The position numbers and the translations under genes were made by a program. Shown one piece after another: positions 44,939-56,871 of a stretch of DNA of 64,000 nucleotides (the stretch's first letter is position 1; every line of letters starts with the position of its first letter). The DNA is taken from NCBI GenBank assembly GCA_944990035.1, contig CALYLX010000031.1:121318-185317 (forward strand), in the 5' to 3' direction. Below the pieces are notes generated by a model. That model worked only from the letters and a program-made list of their open reading frames with translations, did not search any database and was not told where the DNA came from. The stretch comes from Clitopilus passeckerianus (lineage: Eukaryota; Basidiomycota; Agaricomycetes; Agaricales; Entolomataceae).

Positions 44939-47053
44939 TCATGCAAGCTCGAGGTAACGTTCCACTGGATTCGGAAAATGACAGTTTAGTACCCGACCTT
45001 GTGCTTGAATAAACATCTACGTACCTTCCCAATTGGTCACAGCTTGGTTCCAAAGGAACACTTCATGTTCTCTGGTACCACCATAATGTTCAACAAAGTC
45101 ATTACCGAAGGTCTCACGAGCGATGCTATGTGGTCGCATCATCCGCTCTGTTGCTGCCTCCAATGAAACAGGAAGCATCTTGACCTGTAACAAAAAGTAT
45201 CATGAATTGCGAACCAGACATCGAGCAATAGAATAATCACACACCTTTCCATTCTTCTTATCCTCAGGTGTAAAGTGAGAAATCGGGGGTATCTCCAGCG
45301 TCTTCTTGTTCTCGATACCCCTCAAGCCCAACAAGAATATTGCACTAAGTGCAAAGTACGGATTCATATCTGCACCGGGTACCCTGACCTCAAAACGAGT
45401 GGCTGCCGAAGGGCATGATGGTGGAGAGATTATTCTGATAGATGCAGCTCGAGAATCGTAGCCATATGTGACGGCATTCGGAGCCCAGAAGGCTTCACCA
45501 CCAACAAGACGCTTGTAGCCATTAATTGTAGGGACCAACATGGGCATCACTATTGAATCCCAGTCAGTCAGTACATGCGGTCCATGGGAGAGGTAGTTCA
45601 TAATAATACCATCGGGTAGCCCTTCTAATATCCCCGCGAGGAACCATTCCGCCTCTTGACTAATAAACTTGGTATCAGGGAACGCCGAATCCACTCGCCC
45701 ATCCTTCCTCTGATCTTTTGACACGGCGAAGATATTATTTCCTCCCTCGTCTCTTAAAGAGACATGAACGTGTCCACTACAGCCTGGAAGCTATCGAGAA
45801 AGTGTCAGGCCCCTTTTGGTACAGAATTACGGAAGGAACGAACATTTCCCCAAGGCTTGGCCATGAAGCTAGGTATTACACCATGTTTCATACCGATGCT
45901 CTTTGCAACGTATTTAAATAGAATAGCATTATCTGCCATATCGAGAGCGTTGGTATATGCTAGTGCGGTCTCGAGAACGCCTGGGCCAGTCTCAGTATCT
46001 GTGAATAGACCTAAGGTCAGAATTATCTATTAGCCAGTTACACAGGGCTTACGGTGGCCTTCTATGGGTATTCTAAACTTGGCAGCCTCGTCATAGAGTT
46101 CTGAGAAGTAGGCCTTGTTCAGTTGAGTCCGGAGCAAGGAATATCCATGATCTTGAAGAAAACGACTTTAGAGAGAACGTCAATGCTCGAAATTGTGGAT
46201 CATACTTCCGGGAGTCAACGGAGTTAAATTGGTGAATTTCTTCTCCGCAACGGATTCCGGAGTCTCTGTAGAAGTGTTAGATTGATTCGGCGTGCGAGGA
46301 GACCGGAGGTAACCTTTAAAGTTGAAGTACTGAGGAGAGGTAAATAAGTTAACCGAGTTTCAGTTGCAGGAATCATAGCCTCGTACCTCGTACTCGACGC
46401 CGGCAAAACATTGCCTACCTAGCCCATTGGCCTTCTCTGTCGTTATCTTCAGTATTCCTCGGGGGTCAACAGTGAGAGGCTCCTTTGAATCCGGATCCAA
46501 GAAAGATACAAGGAAGAATGGGACGTTATCTTCCCATGGAATGCGCCTGTATGTGGACCAATCGATTACAGCATGGATATCTCGGTACCCATTCTTCTTG
46601 TTGGAGATAAGGAGTTCACGCGAGTATACAGAGTCATGGATATCCCAGCCGCTAGAATCAAGTAAGGCTGAGACCCATGCGTTGGAGGTCAACGATTATA
46701 TCCTCACAAGATAACACTACAGAAGCCAAAGCCGCCGTCTACTGCACTCAAAAACTTGTCCTTGGACTGGCGGGCGGAGCAAGGATGTCAATATTGATCT
46801 GGAGCTGAAAGATCTGGTTGGGACTCACCATGTATTTGCCACGCAAAACGCCATCCACTGCGCTCTGTTTGAGTAGTGAAAGTTAATTCACGCCGTAAAA
46901 GCCATACCGTCAATACCTAAATAGACGTCAGTCATGGTTGTTCAAGGTCATCATTCCATACTTCATCAACGTACCAGCGACCTTAACTTTAGTGTCGTCT
47001 ACGAGAATCTCCTTCAGCTGGTCGGCCGACTGTACTGGTCGGATGTAAGTCAT
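44939..47053 (-). CDS. Glutamine synthetase-like protein (GSI-type catalytic domain)
   Basis: Belongs to the bacterial GSI / fungal FluG-C-terminal type of ligases that join an amine to a glutamyl carboxylate with ATP; the true substrate is unknown. It starts MTYIRPVQSADQLKEILVDD at 47053, then GIDVDGVLRGKYM, DGGFGFCSVIFGWDIHDSVY and ILISNKK-type beta-grasp sequence. Catalytic motifs are PIEGHHTETGPGVLETALAY, MKHGVIPSFMAKPWGN followed by LPGCSGHVHVSLRD, and GADMNPYFALSAIFLLGLRG. The C-terminus is TNWEVERYLELA. At least ten introns, several with the codon split across the junction, all consistent with one intact reading frame. About 480 residues. There is no N-terminal amidohydrolase domain, so this is not a full FluG protein. 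Confidence 0.88.
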
Positions 47054-47699
47054 AGTTCGACCGTTGACGGTGGATGGCGACGGTGGAGGTAAAGATGAAG
47101 AACGGGATGAATGAGCTCATACAGGATCTTCTGAAAGCGGATGCTGGGATCAAATGCTTCATGATCGCGGTACCCGGACCAGATTCACATGCTCGCTCAA
47201 AGTTTTCAAGAAAGAATTCAATTATCAATCGGGCGTAGGGGATTTAACGACTGTGTATTGGATGTGCTACGAGAAAGGAACGGTAGGAATGGACCTTGAT
47301 TTACATCATACCTAGAACGAAGCGAGAAGGGTAGTTCACCATGGATGGCCAGTATCTGTTCCTTCCGTCCAAATAGCCAAGAGCAAAGCCATCGTCAGAG
47401 TCACTACAAGTCGACTTCGCAAGAACGAAACATTCGAGCTCGAGCCTCAGATCTTTGAGGGGAAAGGGTCCTGTGTGAGAACGCGATGGCAACTCGACGA
47501 CAGGGTCTGGGTGAAGTTCAGTATAATAAGTACTGGAGAATAGAGCAACCTTTATATGACTCTAGCCGGAAAAGATTGTGGCCATTCCTTTCAGCATCAA
47601 GGGGCTCCAAACAGTGACCCTATCCCCAAGAAGCTGAAAGGGTCAAAGTCCGCCCTGGGTAGACCGACAGAGGACAGGCTGCGTTTAGTCGGGCATATA

Positions 47700-48180
47700 C
47701 AACCGTCAGGCGTTCGCTTGACGTCTAAAAGGTTGCGGGAGACCGCCTGCGCGGGTTGCTGGGTGGAGAGTAGTGTACTCGATTTTCATGAAACCGGTTT
47801 TCAACGGGCCGCTGAGAACATCGATACCATGCTGGTCAAAGTCTTCCTTCACATGTATATCGAGAGATTAGGAGATGTAGTGGGTGTCGAAGCGAGCCTT
47901 GGACTTGTAGACCTCTTCTCTCGAACGAAGCATCGGCCTGCTTCCTATAAGATTATTATTAGCAGAACATAGAAAATTTAGCGGTTAATGCGGTTCAAAT
48001 TGATCCATTAATGTCAGCACAGTCAGACAGACAAAGGCCGAGCAGCCTAGATATCTAGAGTGCTGTCATTCAGACCCCACTGGTGGATTTTGCCGGCGCT
48101 TCAAAGGCAGGCGTTGTTGCCAAGGTCGTCACGAAACTGTGAGGTTGCAGGCAATGAGCGGTCGGAGTTGATGGCATCGA
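47700..48180 (-). pseudogene. Possible relic of an antibiotic-biosynthesis-monooxygenase-like gene
   Basis: On the minus strand, short segments in different frames resemble parts of the small ABM/quinol monooxygenase fold in the right order: FDAINSDRSLPATSQFRD near 48130-48190, EEVYKSKARFDTHYI near 47890-47945, and GPLKTGFMKIEYTTLHPATR near 47740-47830. Stops and frame changes separate them. Introns might explain part of this, but I could not assemble an intact gene. Low certainty. Confidence 0.3.
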
Positions 48181-48637
48181 AGTCTTTGGTACACAAGCGC
48201 AAATACGCCCCACCCACGGACTTCATTGGCTCACTGCTTCACCTTTCTTGATCTTTACAGCAACATGTCAAGCACGCAAAATATCCGTATAGCAGCTTCG
48301 CAAGCATCGGTTACAGCTGCCGAGAAGTGTTTCTGTCCAAAAATGACATCAAGTTAGACGGTGATCCGTGCGCGAAAGCCTGAACGCCTTATCCAGGCTG
48401 TGGATTTGCACGGAGACGGCAACATTTCTGCAGTCGACCTAGTCACCGGTCCAATTGCTAGCTTATTGCCTACTGCTAATTGTGGCTCCGCCATTGGCTT
48501 TGTACCTCTCTTCTCACCATGTGGTCTTGCCGCTCTCCTTCGGCTTTGCCAAATGGGTTTCGAATGCTGCTCTCCTTGCCCGAATTGTAACAATTCTGCA
48601 GGGGCAGCACAGGGCATCCACCTACCCAAACCATCCA

Positions 48638-48645
48638 TATATAAA
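48638..48645 (+). promoter_or_regulatory. TATA box of the first adenylation gene
   Basis: TATATAAA lies 77-84 bp upstream of the ATG at 48722, a typical distance for a strongly expressed fungal gene. Confidence 0.5.
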
Positions 48646-48721
48646 CTGGACATCGGATTCGAGGATGTTCAGCAACCGGTCTCCCCCATTCCCAGCTCAA
48701 TTAGATTAGAAGAGCTACACA

Positions 48722-51700
48722 ATGGCCACTCAGACCTTCAAAGGAATCTCCACTCTTTCTCCCGCTGATAGGCAACTCTTCAATCTTTTTGGAAACGGCG
48801 AGTCCGTCAAAGTTCCCTTCGAATGCGTTCACCACGCCTTTGAGCATTTCGCTCGTCAACACCCCTACTCTACAGCCGTCGAAGATGTTAATGGTCAGAA
48901 AATCGCCTACACCGAACTCGATAGACAGGCGAACTGCCTCGCAACCCACCTCCGACAAAAGGGCGTCCGTCCCGGATCCCGTGTTTGCCTCTTAGTTGAG
49001 CGCTCGATCTGGATGGTCGTCGGTATCCTTGGTATCCTCAAAGCTGGAGGTGCCTATGTTCCCCTTGACGGCAACGTTGTTTCCGACAAGACTCTCGAGC
49101 ATGCACTCAAGGACTCCGGGTCCACCATGGCCCTCACCTTGAGCAAGTTCAAGTCTCGCATCACCAATGGAATGGAAATCCTGGCCCTCGAAGAAACCGT
49201 CTGCGAATCTCCCTACTCTACCCACTGTGGCAAGCCTGAGGACTTGTCCACTCGTACTGACAGCGCTTACATTATCTATACTTCTGGTATGTCCATTGTT
49301 CTCTGATACTCTATCGGAGATACTGACGATCTCTTTCAGGTACTACTGGTGTCCCCAAGGGTGTCGATGTCATGCACAAGAACGTCTGCAACCTTGTCTG
49401 CATCTCTCCCGGTAATCTTAAGATGGCTCCTGGTGTCCGCGTTTCCCAGCTCATGAACATCTCTTTCGACATGGCTGCTTGGGAAATCCTCGGTTCCATG
49501 GCCAACGGTGCTACACTCTGCCTTCGCGGCAAGACCTCCAAGGAATGGCGCGCGGTCATGAAGACTGTAGACGTTGTCGTTGCCACCCCCTCCATGCTTG
49601 CTCCCCACGACCCCAAGGAAAACCCCACCATCAAAGTCGTCGCAGTCGCAGGTGAGCCCTGCCCCAAGGCTCTCGCCGATACTTGGGCAAAGACTGTCGA
49701 TTTCTACAACTGCTGTGGTCCCACCGAAATCACAATTGTCAACACCATGCACCATCACTATCCTGGTATCGACCTCGGTATTGGAGGACCTACCCCCAAT
49801 AACACCGTCTACGTCCTCGACCCAGAGACTGCAGAGCCATGCAAGGTCGGTGAAATGGGTGTCATGTGGGCCGGCGGTGACGGTATTACTCGTGGATACC
49901 TCAACCTTCCTGACAAGACTGCTGAGAAGTACCGTCTCGATCCCTTCAAGGATGACGGTTCTATGATGTTCAACACTGGCGATCTAGGGTAAGCTTATAT
50001 GACCAACTTTATGAATTTCGTTGTCTCATCAATATACTTCCAGACGCTGGTACCAGAATGGTGACCTCGAACACCTTGGACGTGTTGATCACCAAGTCAA
50101 GGTTAAGGGATTCCGAGTGGAACTCGATGGTGTTGCAGCAGCGATGGAGACAACTCCTGGCGTCGAGGTCGCCACTGCCATCCTCATCAAGGGCGAGCTC
50201 TGGGGCTTCTTCGCTCCTACCCAACCTTCCGTCGACGCAGTCAAGGAGGCCACTGCCAAGATCCTCCCTTATTACGCAGTTCCCACCAAGTATATCCGAG
50301 TCGACGAGTTCCCCAAGACCGCCAACGGCAAGTCCGATAAGAGGGCTCTCGAGAAGCTGGCTTTAGAGAACGGCGAAGGCACCATCTCTCCCACTGGCGC
50401 TGCTCCTGCCCCTGTTGCCCTTCCTCCTGGCCCCCCTCTCGTCACCATCGAGCCTCCTCCACCACGCCCCAAGGTCAAAGCTCCCTCAGAGCCCATGTCC
50501 TTCGTTCCCAATCCCGCTTTCAAGAAGGGACCGCGTCTTCCCAAGACTGCCTTCAACCAAGCGCAGCTCCAGCACCTCACTCCCAACGACAGGCAATTGT
50601 TCACTCAATTCGGTCTCGGTGAGAGGGAGAAGCCAGCCTTCAACCTTGTTCACCAGGCATTCGAGCACTATGCTGCTCTTCACCCCGAGAACATTGCAGT
50701 CGAGGACTTCGGCCAGAAGATCACTTTCGAAGAACTTGATCGCCAGGCGAACTGCCTCGCCACTACCCTCCGCTCCAAGGGAGTCACTGCTGGCTCTCGT
50801 GTCTGCCTCCTCGTTGAGCGCTCCATCTACATGGTCATCGGTATTATTGCCACCCTCAAGGCCGGAGGTGCCTACGTTCCTCTCGACGGCAATGTCGTTT
50901 CGGACAAGACCCTCCAGCACGCTCTGAACGACTCTGGATCTTCCATGGTCCTTGTTCAGCGCAAGTTTGTCCACAGAGTTGGCACTCACACCATCCTCTG
51001 CGTGGAGGATGTCATCCACTCCGCACACGTCGAAAGCCACTGCGTTAAGCCCGAAAACACCGCTAAAACCACCGACTCCGCCTACATTATCTACACTTCC
51101 GGCACAACCGGAGTACCCAAGGGTGTCGATGTCATGCACAAGAATGTCACTAACTTGGTCTGCGTGGCTCCCGGTAACCTCAAGATGGCTCCAGGCGTTC
51201 GCGTTTCTCAGCTCATGAACATCTCCTTCGACATGGCTGCTTGGGAAATTCTCGGTTCCATGTCCAACGGTGCCACCCTCGTCCTCCGTGGCAAGACTTC
51301 CAAGGAATGGCGCGCTGTGATGAAGACCGTCGATGTCGTCGTCGCCACTCCCTCTATGCTTGCCCCTCATGATCCCGCCGAGAATCCAACCATCAAGGTC
51401 GTCGCAGTTGCTGGTGAGCCGTGCCCAAAGGCACTTGCCGACAAGTGGTCGAAGAAGGCCGCCTTCTACAACTGCTGCGGTCCTACCGAAATTACCATTG
51501 TCAACACCATGCACCTTCACAAATCAGGTGGATCATTGGGTATCGGTGGACCCACACCCAACAACACTGTCTATGTCCTTGATCCCGAGACGAACCGACC
51601 TGTTGGAATCGGCGAGATGGGTGTTATGTGGGCTGGAGGTGACGGTATCACTCGCGGATACCTCAATCTACCTGAGAAGACTGCTGAGAAGTATTCGCCC

Positions 51701-54271
51701 GATCCTTTCCTGGATGATGGATCAATCATGTTCAACACCGGTGACTTGGGGTAAGCTCTCGACTGTTCTCGATCGTGCTGCATATACTCATGTTTCACTC
51801 CAGTCGATGGATGCCTAATGGTGATTTGGAGCATCTCGGTCGCATTGACCATCAAGTCAAGGTCAAAGGCTTCCGTGTTGAGCTCGATGGCGTTGCCGCT
51901 GCAATGGAATCTACCCCCGGCGTCAAAGTGGCCACTGCTATCCTCATCGATCAAGAACTCTGGGGCTTCTACGCACCCAAGACCGCTGCTGTCGACGATG
52001 TCAAGGCTACTACTGCAAAGGTTCTCCCTTACTACGCAGTCCCGACCCAGTACATTGTTCTAGACACATTCCCCGAGACAGCGTAAGTTATTGATCCGTG
52101 CTTGTGATGAGATCCAAATTGACGAGATGCTTCAGGAACGGAAAATCCGACAAGCGTGCATTGGAGAAATTGGCTCGGGATCAAATGGCAGGCGGCCCCG
52201 CTCCGACCTCCGCAAAGGTTGAAGAAGTCCCAGTCAAGGCGACTGAGGCTCCAGCACCAGCTCCTCCACCACCTACTACCAGCCCTTTCAAACCAGTGAC
52301 GCCTACTCCTCGACCTGCAGAACCTGCTCCAGCACCCAAGGCTGCCCCTGCTCCGACCCCTGCTCCAGTCCCTGCCAAAGCAGTACCATCATATATCCCC
52401 GTTGCTCCTGTTCCACCCCCACCGGGTCAGACTTTCACACCTACCCCCACTGGAGTCAACTTCTCTTCGCCCTTGATCCAGCCACCCAGCATCTACTCCC
52501 AGATTGCTGTTAACCCTGCTCCGGTTATGGTTCATACAGTGACGATTCCCGAACCACCTGCTATCCAAGCGGCTCCGAACCCAATTATGCAATCCAACTT
52601 CAATGCATCCACCACCTCAGTCGCCACAACTGCTACGACTATGACTACCAGGTCCGAAGCCCCCACCCTCATCGGCATCCCACCTGTCAGCGAGAAGAAG
52701 GTCGAAGCTGCCTCCGCCCCGGTTAAGAGTGAAGCACCCGTTGTTGCCGCTCCAGTCGAGAAGAATATTAGCGCAGCCAGCCTTGAAGGCCAGACCTCCA
52801 TCTGGGCTGGCTATAAGGAAGATGTTCTCCCACCAAAGACCCAGAACCGATCCTTCCGTAACTTCCGCCACCAGCTCTGGTACCTCTACCGTCGACTCTT
52901 CTCCATCGTCTATGTCATCAACTTGGCAATCTTCATCTGGTATGCCGTCAAGGGTGCCAACGCATCTGAGATTGCAAAGCCCGTCATCGGTAACCTCTTC
53001 GTGGCCATTCTCATGCGACAGGAGTACGTCATCGATGCGTTCTTCGTGACCTGCACGGCTGTTCCTCCTTCCTGGCCGATGGCGATCCGAAGTGTCTGCG
53101 CTCGAGTGTATCACATCGGTGGTCTTCATTCTGGTGCCGGTGTATCAGGAACGACATGGTTGGTTCTCTTCTGCGCTCGCGCTACCCAGGAAACAATTCG
53201 CGGCAATGGAGTAAGTCTCCAAGCACTGTGGATATGACTTAGACTAATCCCATTTTCTTAGGCATCCGGAGCCACATTGGTCTTCTCCTACGCCATCTTG
53301 ATCATCCTCTGCTTCATCTTGTTCTTCGTCTACCCCGCCAACAGGAAGAAGTTCCACGACACCTTCGAAGCTACCCATCGTTTCCTCGGATGGTCTGCCA
53401 CTGCTCTCGTGTGGGGTCAAGTCGTCCTCCTCACCAACGACTACAAGGGTGATTCTACTCTACACAAGGCCCTCCTCCACTCCGCTCCTCTCTGGCTCAC
53501 CGTCGTCATCACCATCTCGCTCATCCTCCCCTGGATCCGCCTTGCCCACGTTGACGTCCGCTGCGAGAAGCTCTCCAACCATTGTGTCCGCATGTACTTC
53601 GACTACAGTGAGTCTCTTACCATATTTCCTAGCTCATCACACTATATCTAACTCCTTCGTAGCTACCCCCGGAGCTGGCTCCTTCGTTCGTCTCTCCGAC
53701 TCTCCCTGGACCGAATGGCACTCCTTCGCTACCATCCCTGAGCCCGGAAAGCAAGGCTTCTCCCTTGTCGTCTCCCGTGCTGGTGACTGGTCTAGCAGGA
53801 TGATCGCTAAGCCACCTACCAAGATCTGGAAGCGTGGTATCCCCACCTATGGCGTCATGCGCATTGCCAAGATGTTCAACCGCATTGTTGTCGTCGCCAC
53901 CGGATCTGGCATCGGACCTTGCACGCCTGCGATTCTTGCTGCTGCTCAGCCTATCCGCCTCCTCTGGACTGCTCCTAGCGTCCGCGAGACGTTCGGTGAT
54001 AAGCTTGTCGACCAGATTCTCGCGGCCAATCCCGAGTCTGTCATCTACAGTATGATCTCTCTTTCATTTCGACCACATCGCATACTCATACCTATCCCTA
54101 GACACTCGCGAGCACGGCAAGCCCGACATGGTTAAGCTTTCCTGGCGTCTCGTCAAAGAGTTCAACGCTGAGGCCTTGATCATCATCTCCAACCAGCCTC
54201 TTACTGAGAAGGTTGTTTACGGCATGGTCTCTCGTGGCCTTCCCGCCTTCGGTGCCATCTGGGATTCATAA
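48722..54271 (+). CDS. Double-adenylation membrane flavoprotein (TmpL-like), copy 1
   Basis: Eight exons (48722-49286, 49340-49988, 50044-51750, 51804-52082, 52136-53210, 53262-53607, 53663-54049, 54102-54271) join exactly in phase to 1725 residues. Order: adenylation domain 1 (YTSGTTGVPKGVDV, FYNCCGPTEITIVN, FNTGDLGRW, NGKSDKRALEKL), a Pro-rich linker, adenylation domain 2 with the same motifs, and a Pro/Ala/Thr-rich linker of about 200 residues. Then come about six membrane helices (VYVINLAIFIWYAV, ATLVFSYAILIILCFILFFV and others, with HIGGLHSG between). The C-terminus is an FNR-like FAD/NAD(P) domain (EWHSFATIP, VVVATGSGIGPC, PAFGAIWDS). There is no carrier domain, condensation domain or reductase of NRPS type. 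Ascomycete TmpL shares the A-TM-FAD/NAD order with one A domain and affects redox balance and development. The adenylated substrate is unknown. Confidence 0.88.
53301..53777 (+). repeat. Gene-conversion tract, copy in gene 1
   Basis: 477 bp identical to 60961-61437 except one base (53615 T versus 61275 C) inside the shared intron. Flanking sequence on both sides shows several synonymous differences per 100 bp. Confidence 0.9.
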
Positions 54272-56871
54272 ACTACTCACATTCTTTGGTATACTAATCT
54301 CCGAACAATTTCATACAATTCCTTTCACATTATCTACAACATTGCTTCGCCAAAAGGGCGCTAGACATAGCATCATTTTCATCATCTGCTCATACTGCAT
54401 TCCAGCGAAAATCCCTTGTATCCAAACACGTATTACTATTCAATAAATTATCTTGTACACCAAAATAGCAATGCTCGTCTTTACGGAGTAATTGGCGTTT
54501 GACTCAATGGATTAATCTACCATCTATTTGGATCTCGGACTTGGTAACTCTCCCGACGGTAACTGCAGATCTGCGAGGTTGTTACTTTCCTCATTTTGTT
54601 CGGCAGTCGAGAACGTCGTTGGGCTCTTCAACCTCTATATACTTGATATGCCTACATGTCTCTTTGCTGTCTCTTTGTGATCTTCACTGTGAATTGCCAA
54701 ATATTCTGTTCATGGCTTATGAAATCGGATGGGCCGACGTTTGCATTCCTGTTGTTTAGTTGCATTAAACTTAATACTTGTGAGCCTACTTCGGGCACGA
54801 TCAGGTTGTATTTCCAATGATACGGCTGTCCGAGGGACATTGCAGATAGTATATCCACCTGTGGCTCATTGTTCGTGGAAAAGGAAATAGAAGGACGATG
54901 ATTACAACGAGCTTCAGCCTACATGTGTGTATTATGGCTATTGAACACAAAGCACTCTGCATCAAGCTCTGTTCCTAGCAGTGATCAGTTGTGGATTCAA
55001 AGACGTTTCCAGATAAGTTGATAGAAGAGCCATAACGTTGACTCGTAGGGTCCGGACTCGTCATTTGGAGTCGAATTGTGCCATTGATATAGTGAACTTT
55101 GATACATGCGGAAGTGCGAATTAGAGGGCCACTAGGCCATACATTCACAAACTTCGAAATTTGTGTGTGGTCAAGTGCTTCGGCGTCCATCGGAATTCTC
55201 CAGAATCCTTGTTCCATATGATTCTGGTTCCTAATATTCAGTCAAGCCTTCAAAACTTACTTAGAACTTCGAGTGGATATCACTATCCCTCATGCTCAGC
55301 GGACCAGGCAATGGGCCTACTAGTAGCTTCGACGTCCATCTCATGCGGCTCCGAGAGTCATTCTATGGCCAAGCGATGTGGGATCGACGAAGAAGCAGTT
55401 GAGACAGCATGACTGAGAAGCCTCCGGTTAACACGAGCGGTGGTCATCATGATTGATGAAGTTGACGAATAAGTGAGGCCATTCAGATCGCAGCACTGTA
55501 TCCACTCTGCTCATCGCTTCTCTCCGGCGGAAGCTATTTTCTTGGCGTTGCATCTGAATTGGCAGAAACCATCCCTCTCAAATTTACCAGTATGCAGACA
55601 GGAGAGTGGTATTTTTATCTGCTCCAAGAAGTCCTCAACTCGTCTTTGAGAAGCCAATTGACCACGAAGGAGCACGTTGGAGCAAGCATGAGTGTCAAGT
55701 GGTAGCCTGTCTGTGACCTCTGACGTGACTCCATGAAACTAGTCCTGTCGAAAGTCTCCAGGGAGCAGCTAACCGATCAATCTTGGAATTCAAAGCTTTG
55801 TATACATGAACTCGGAGAGAAGAGGTACGAACCCAAACAAGGGGGGATCGACAGGACCCTGCTGGCAGTGCAACGCGAGGATCTCGACATCTGGGCTGAC
55901 TAAGGAAATGATCGGCGCCGTTATTGCCGCAAAAGCCGATCCACTGTGAGAGCAGTGGCTCAATTTCTGAGAATTCTGCTGACATTTGTTGGACATTTGA
56001 AAGAAATAAATGGTGGAAAAAAAATGTTCCAACCGATATCTAGCTCTGAGATAACGGCAAACGTCAATCGAAGTCAAATTTGACATGCAGGAGTAGTGTC
56101 ACAAATACTGCCAAACAAATCATCCACCTTGTTGACCGTTCGGAGGAAAGCGACTTGGAGGCAAAATGCCACTATCGCATCAGTTCAGGATGCTCAGAAA
56201 CGGTCACTTTCACTGAAACGCGGCTATGAGCCCAGTTGCCACGATCTCCAAAATAACCGTGAAAAGACTCGAAGGCCAGCAATACCAAGAGAATCAAGAC
56301 TCAAGAAATCCACGACGAACTCCTCAAGAAGCAATGGACAAGATATACTTCTGGAAGCAAGAAGGGGGCGACGGCCTTATGCGTTGACACAGATGCGGTT
56401 ATCAATCTGACATATGCCGACGCCAAGCAGGCAAATACAAAGGCTTTGATTTGCCAGTCATTTGGTTGCACCGGCGGACCCACTGCTGGTGGCTCTGATC
56501 CGCCTGACTAAAGGGCATTGTCCTCTGCAAGTCTACATCTTTGCACGCTGTTTAGGCCGATCATGTTCGTCATGCGTCGCGTGTTTGCTGGCTGGGCTGC
56601 CCTGGACGCATAGGCATCGGGGTTCGCCCATCGGATTATGGCTTACTGCCTGTGTCCTGCCCGGCTGCTTGCTCTTTCCTTTTTGAAACACGGCCAGGCC
56701 GTAAGCCTGCTTGTCTACAGCAAGATCACGACTGGCTATTGAGATGTCGGTTTGATGGTATGTCTAGTGCTCCTTCCATGGCACAAGCCGCTGACCCCAC
56801 ATACGACAATCTTATAAAACGTAGGATCTCAAGCCAGTGGCCCTACCATTCAACTCACTTCCTCAGCGGCA
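54272..56871. other. 2.6-kb spacer between the tandem paralogues
   Basis: No supported gene; frames at 55695-56410 on both strands overlap and lack features. It contains the 3' flank of copy 1 and the promoter of copy 2. No trace of a third copy or of transposon ends was seen. Confidence 0.45.
56813..56818 (+). promoter_or_regulatory. TATA box of the second adenylation gene
   Basis: TATAAA lies 54-59 bp upstream of the ATG at 56872. Confidence 0.45.

Larger units (their letters stand above)
47054..48721. other. Region between the GS-like gene and the first adenylation gene
   Basis: Contains a decayed gene relic (listed separately) and the promoter of the gene at 48722. Other frames (for example 47556-47972 and 48361-48768 on +) overlap antisense frames and have no family features. 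Confidence 0.4.

Noticed and set aside
50486..51520. 344-codon minus-strand open frame
   Set aside because: It lies antisense to adenylation domain 2 of copy 1, and the equivalent antisense frame recurs at 59897-60790. It results from codon bias of the real gene, with no family features.
48722..54271. Nonribosomal peptide synthetase
   Set aside because: Adenylation domains alone do not make an NRPS; no condensation, carrier or release domain is visible, and the C-terminus is a membrane flavoprotein.
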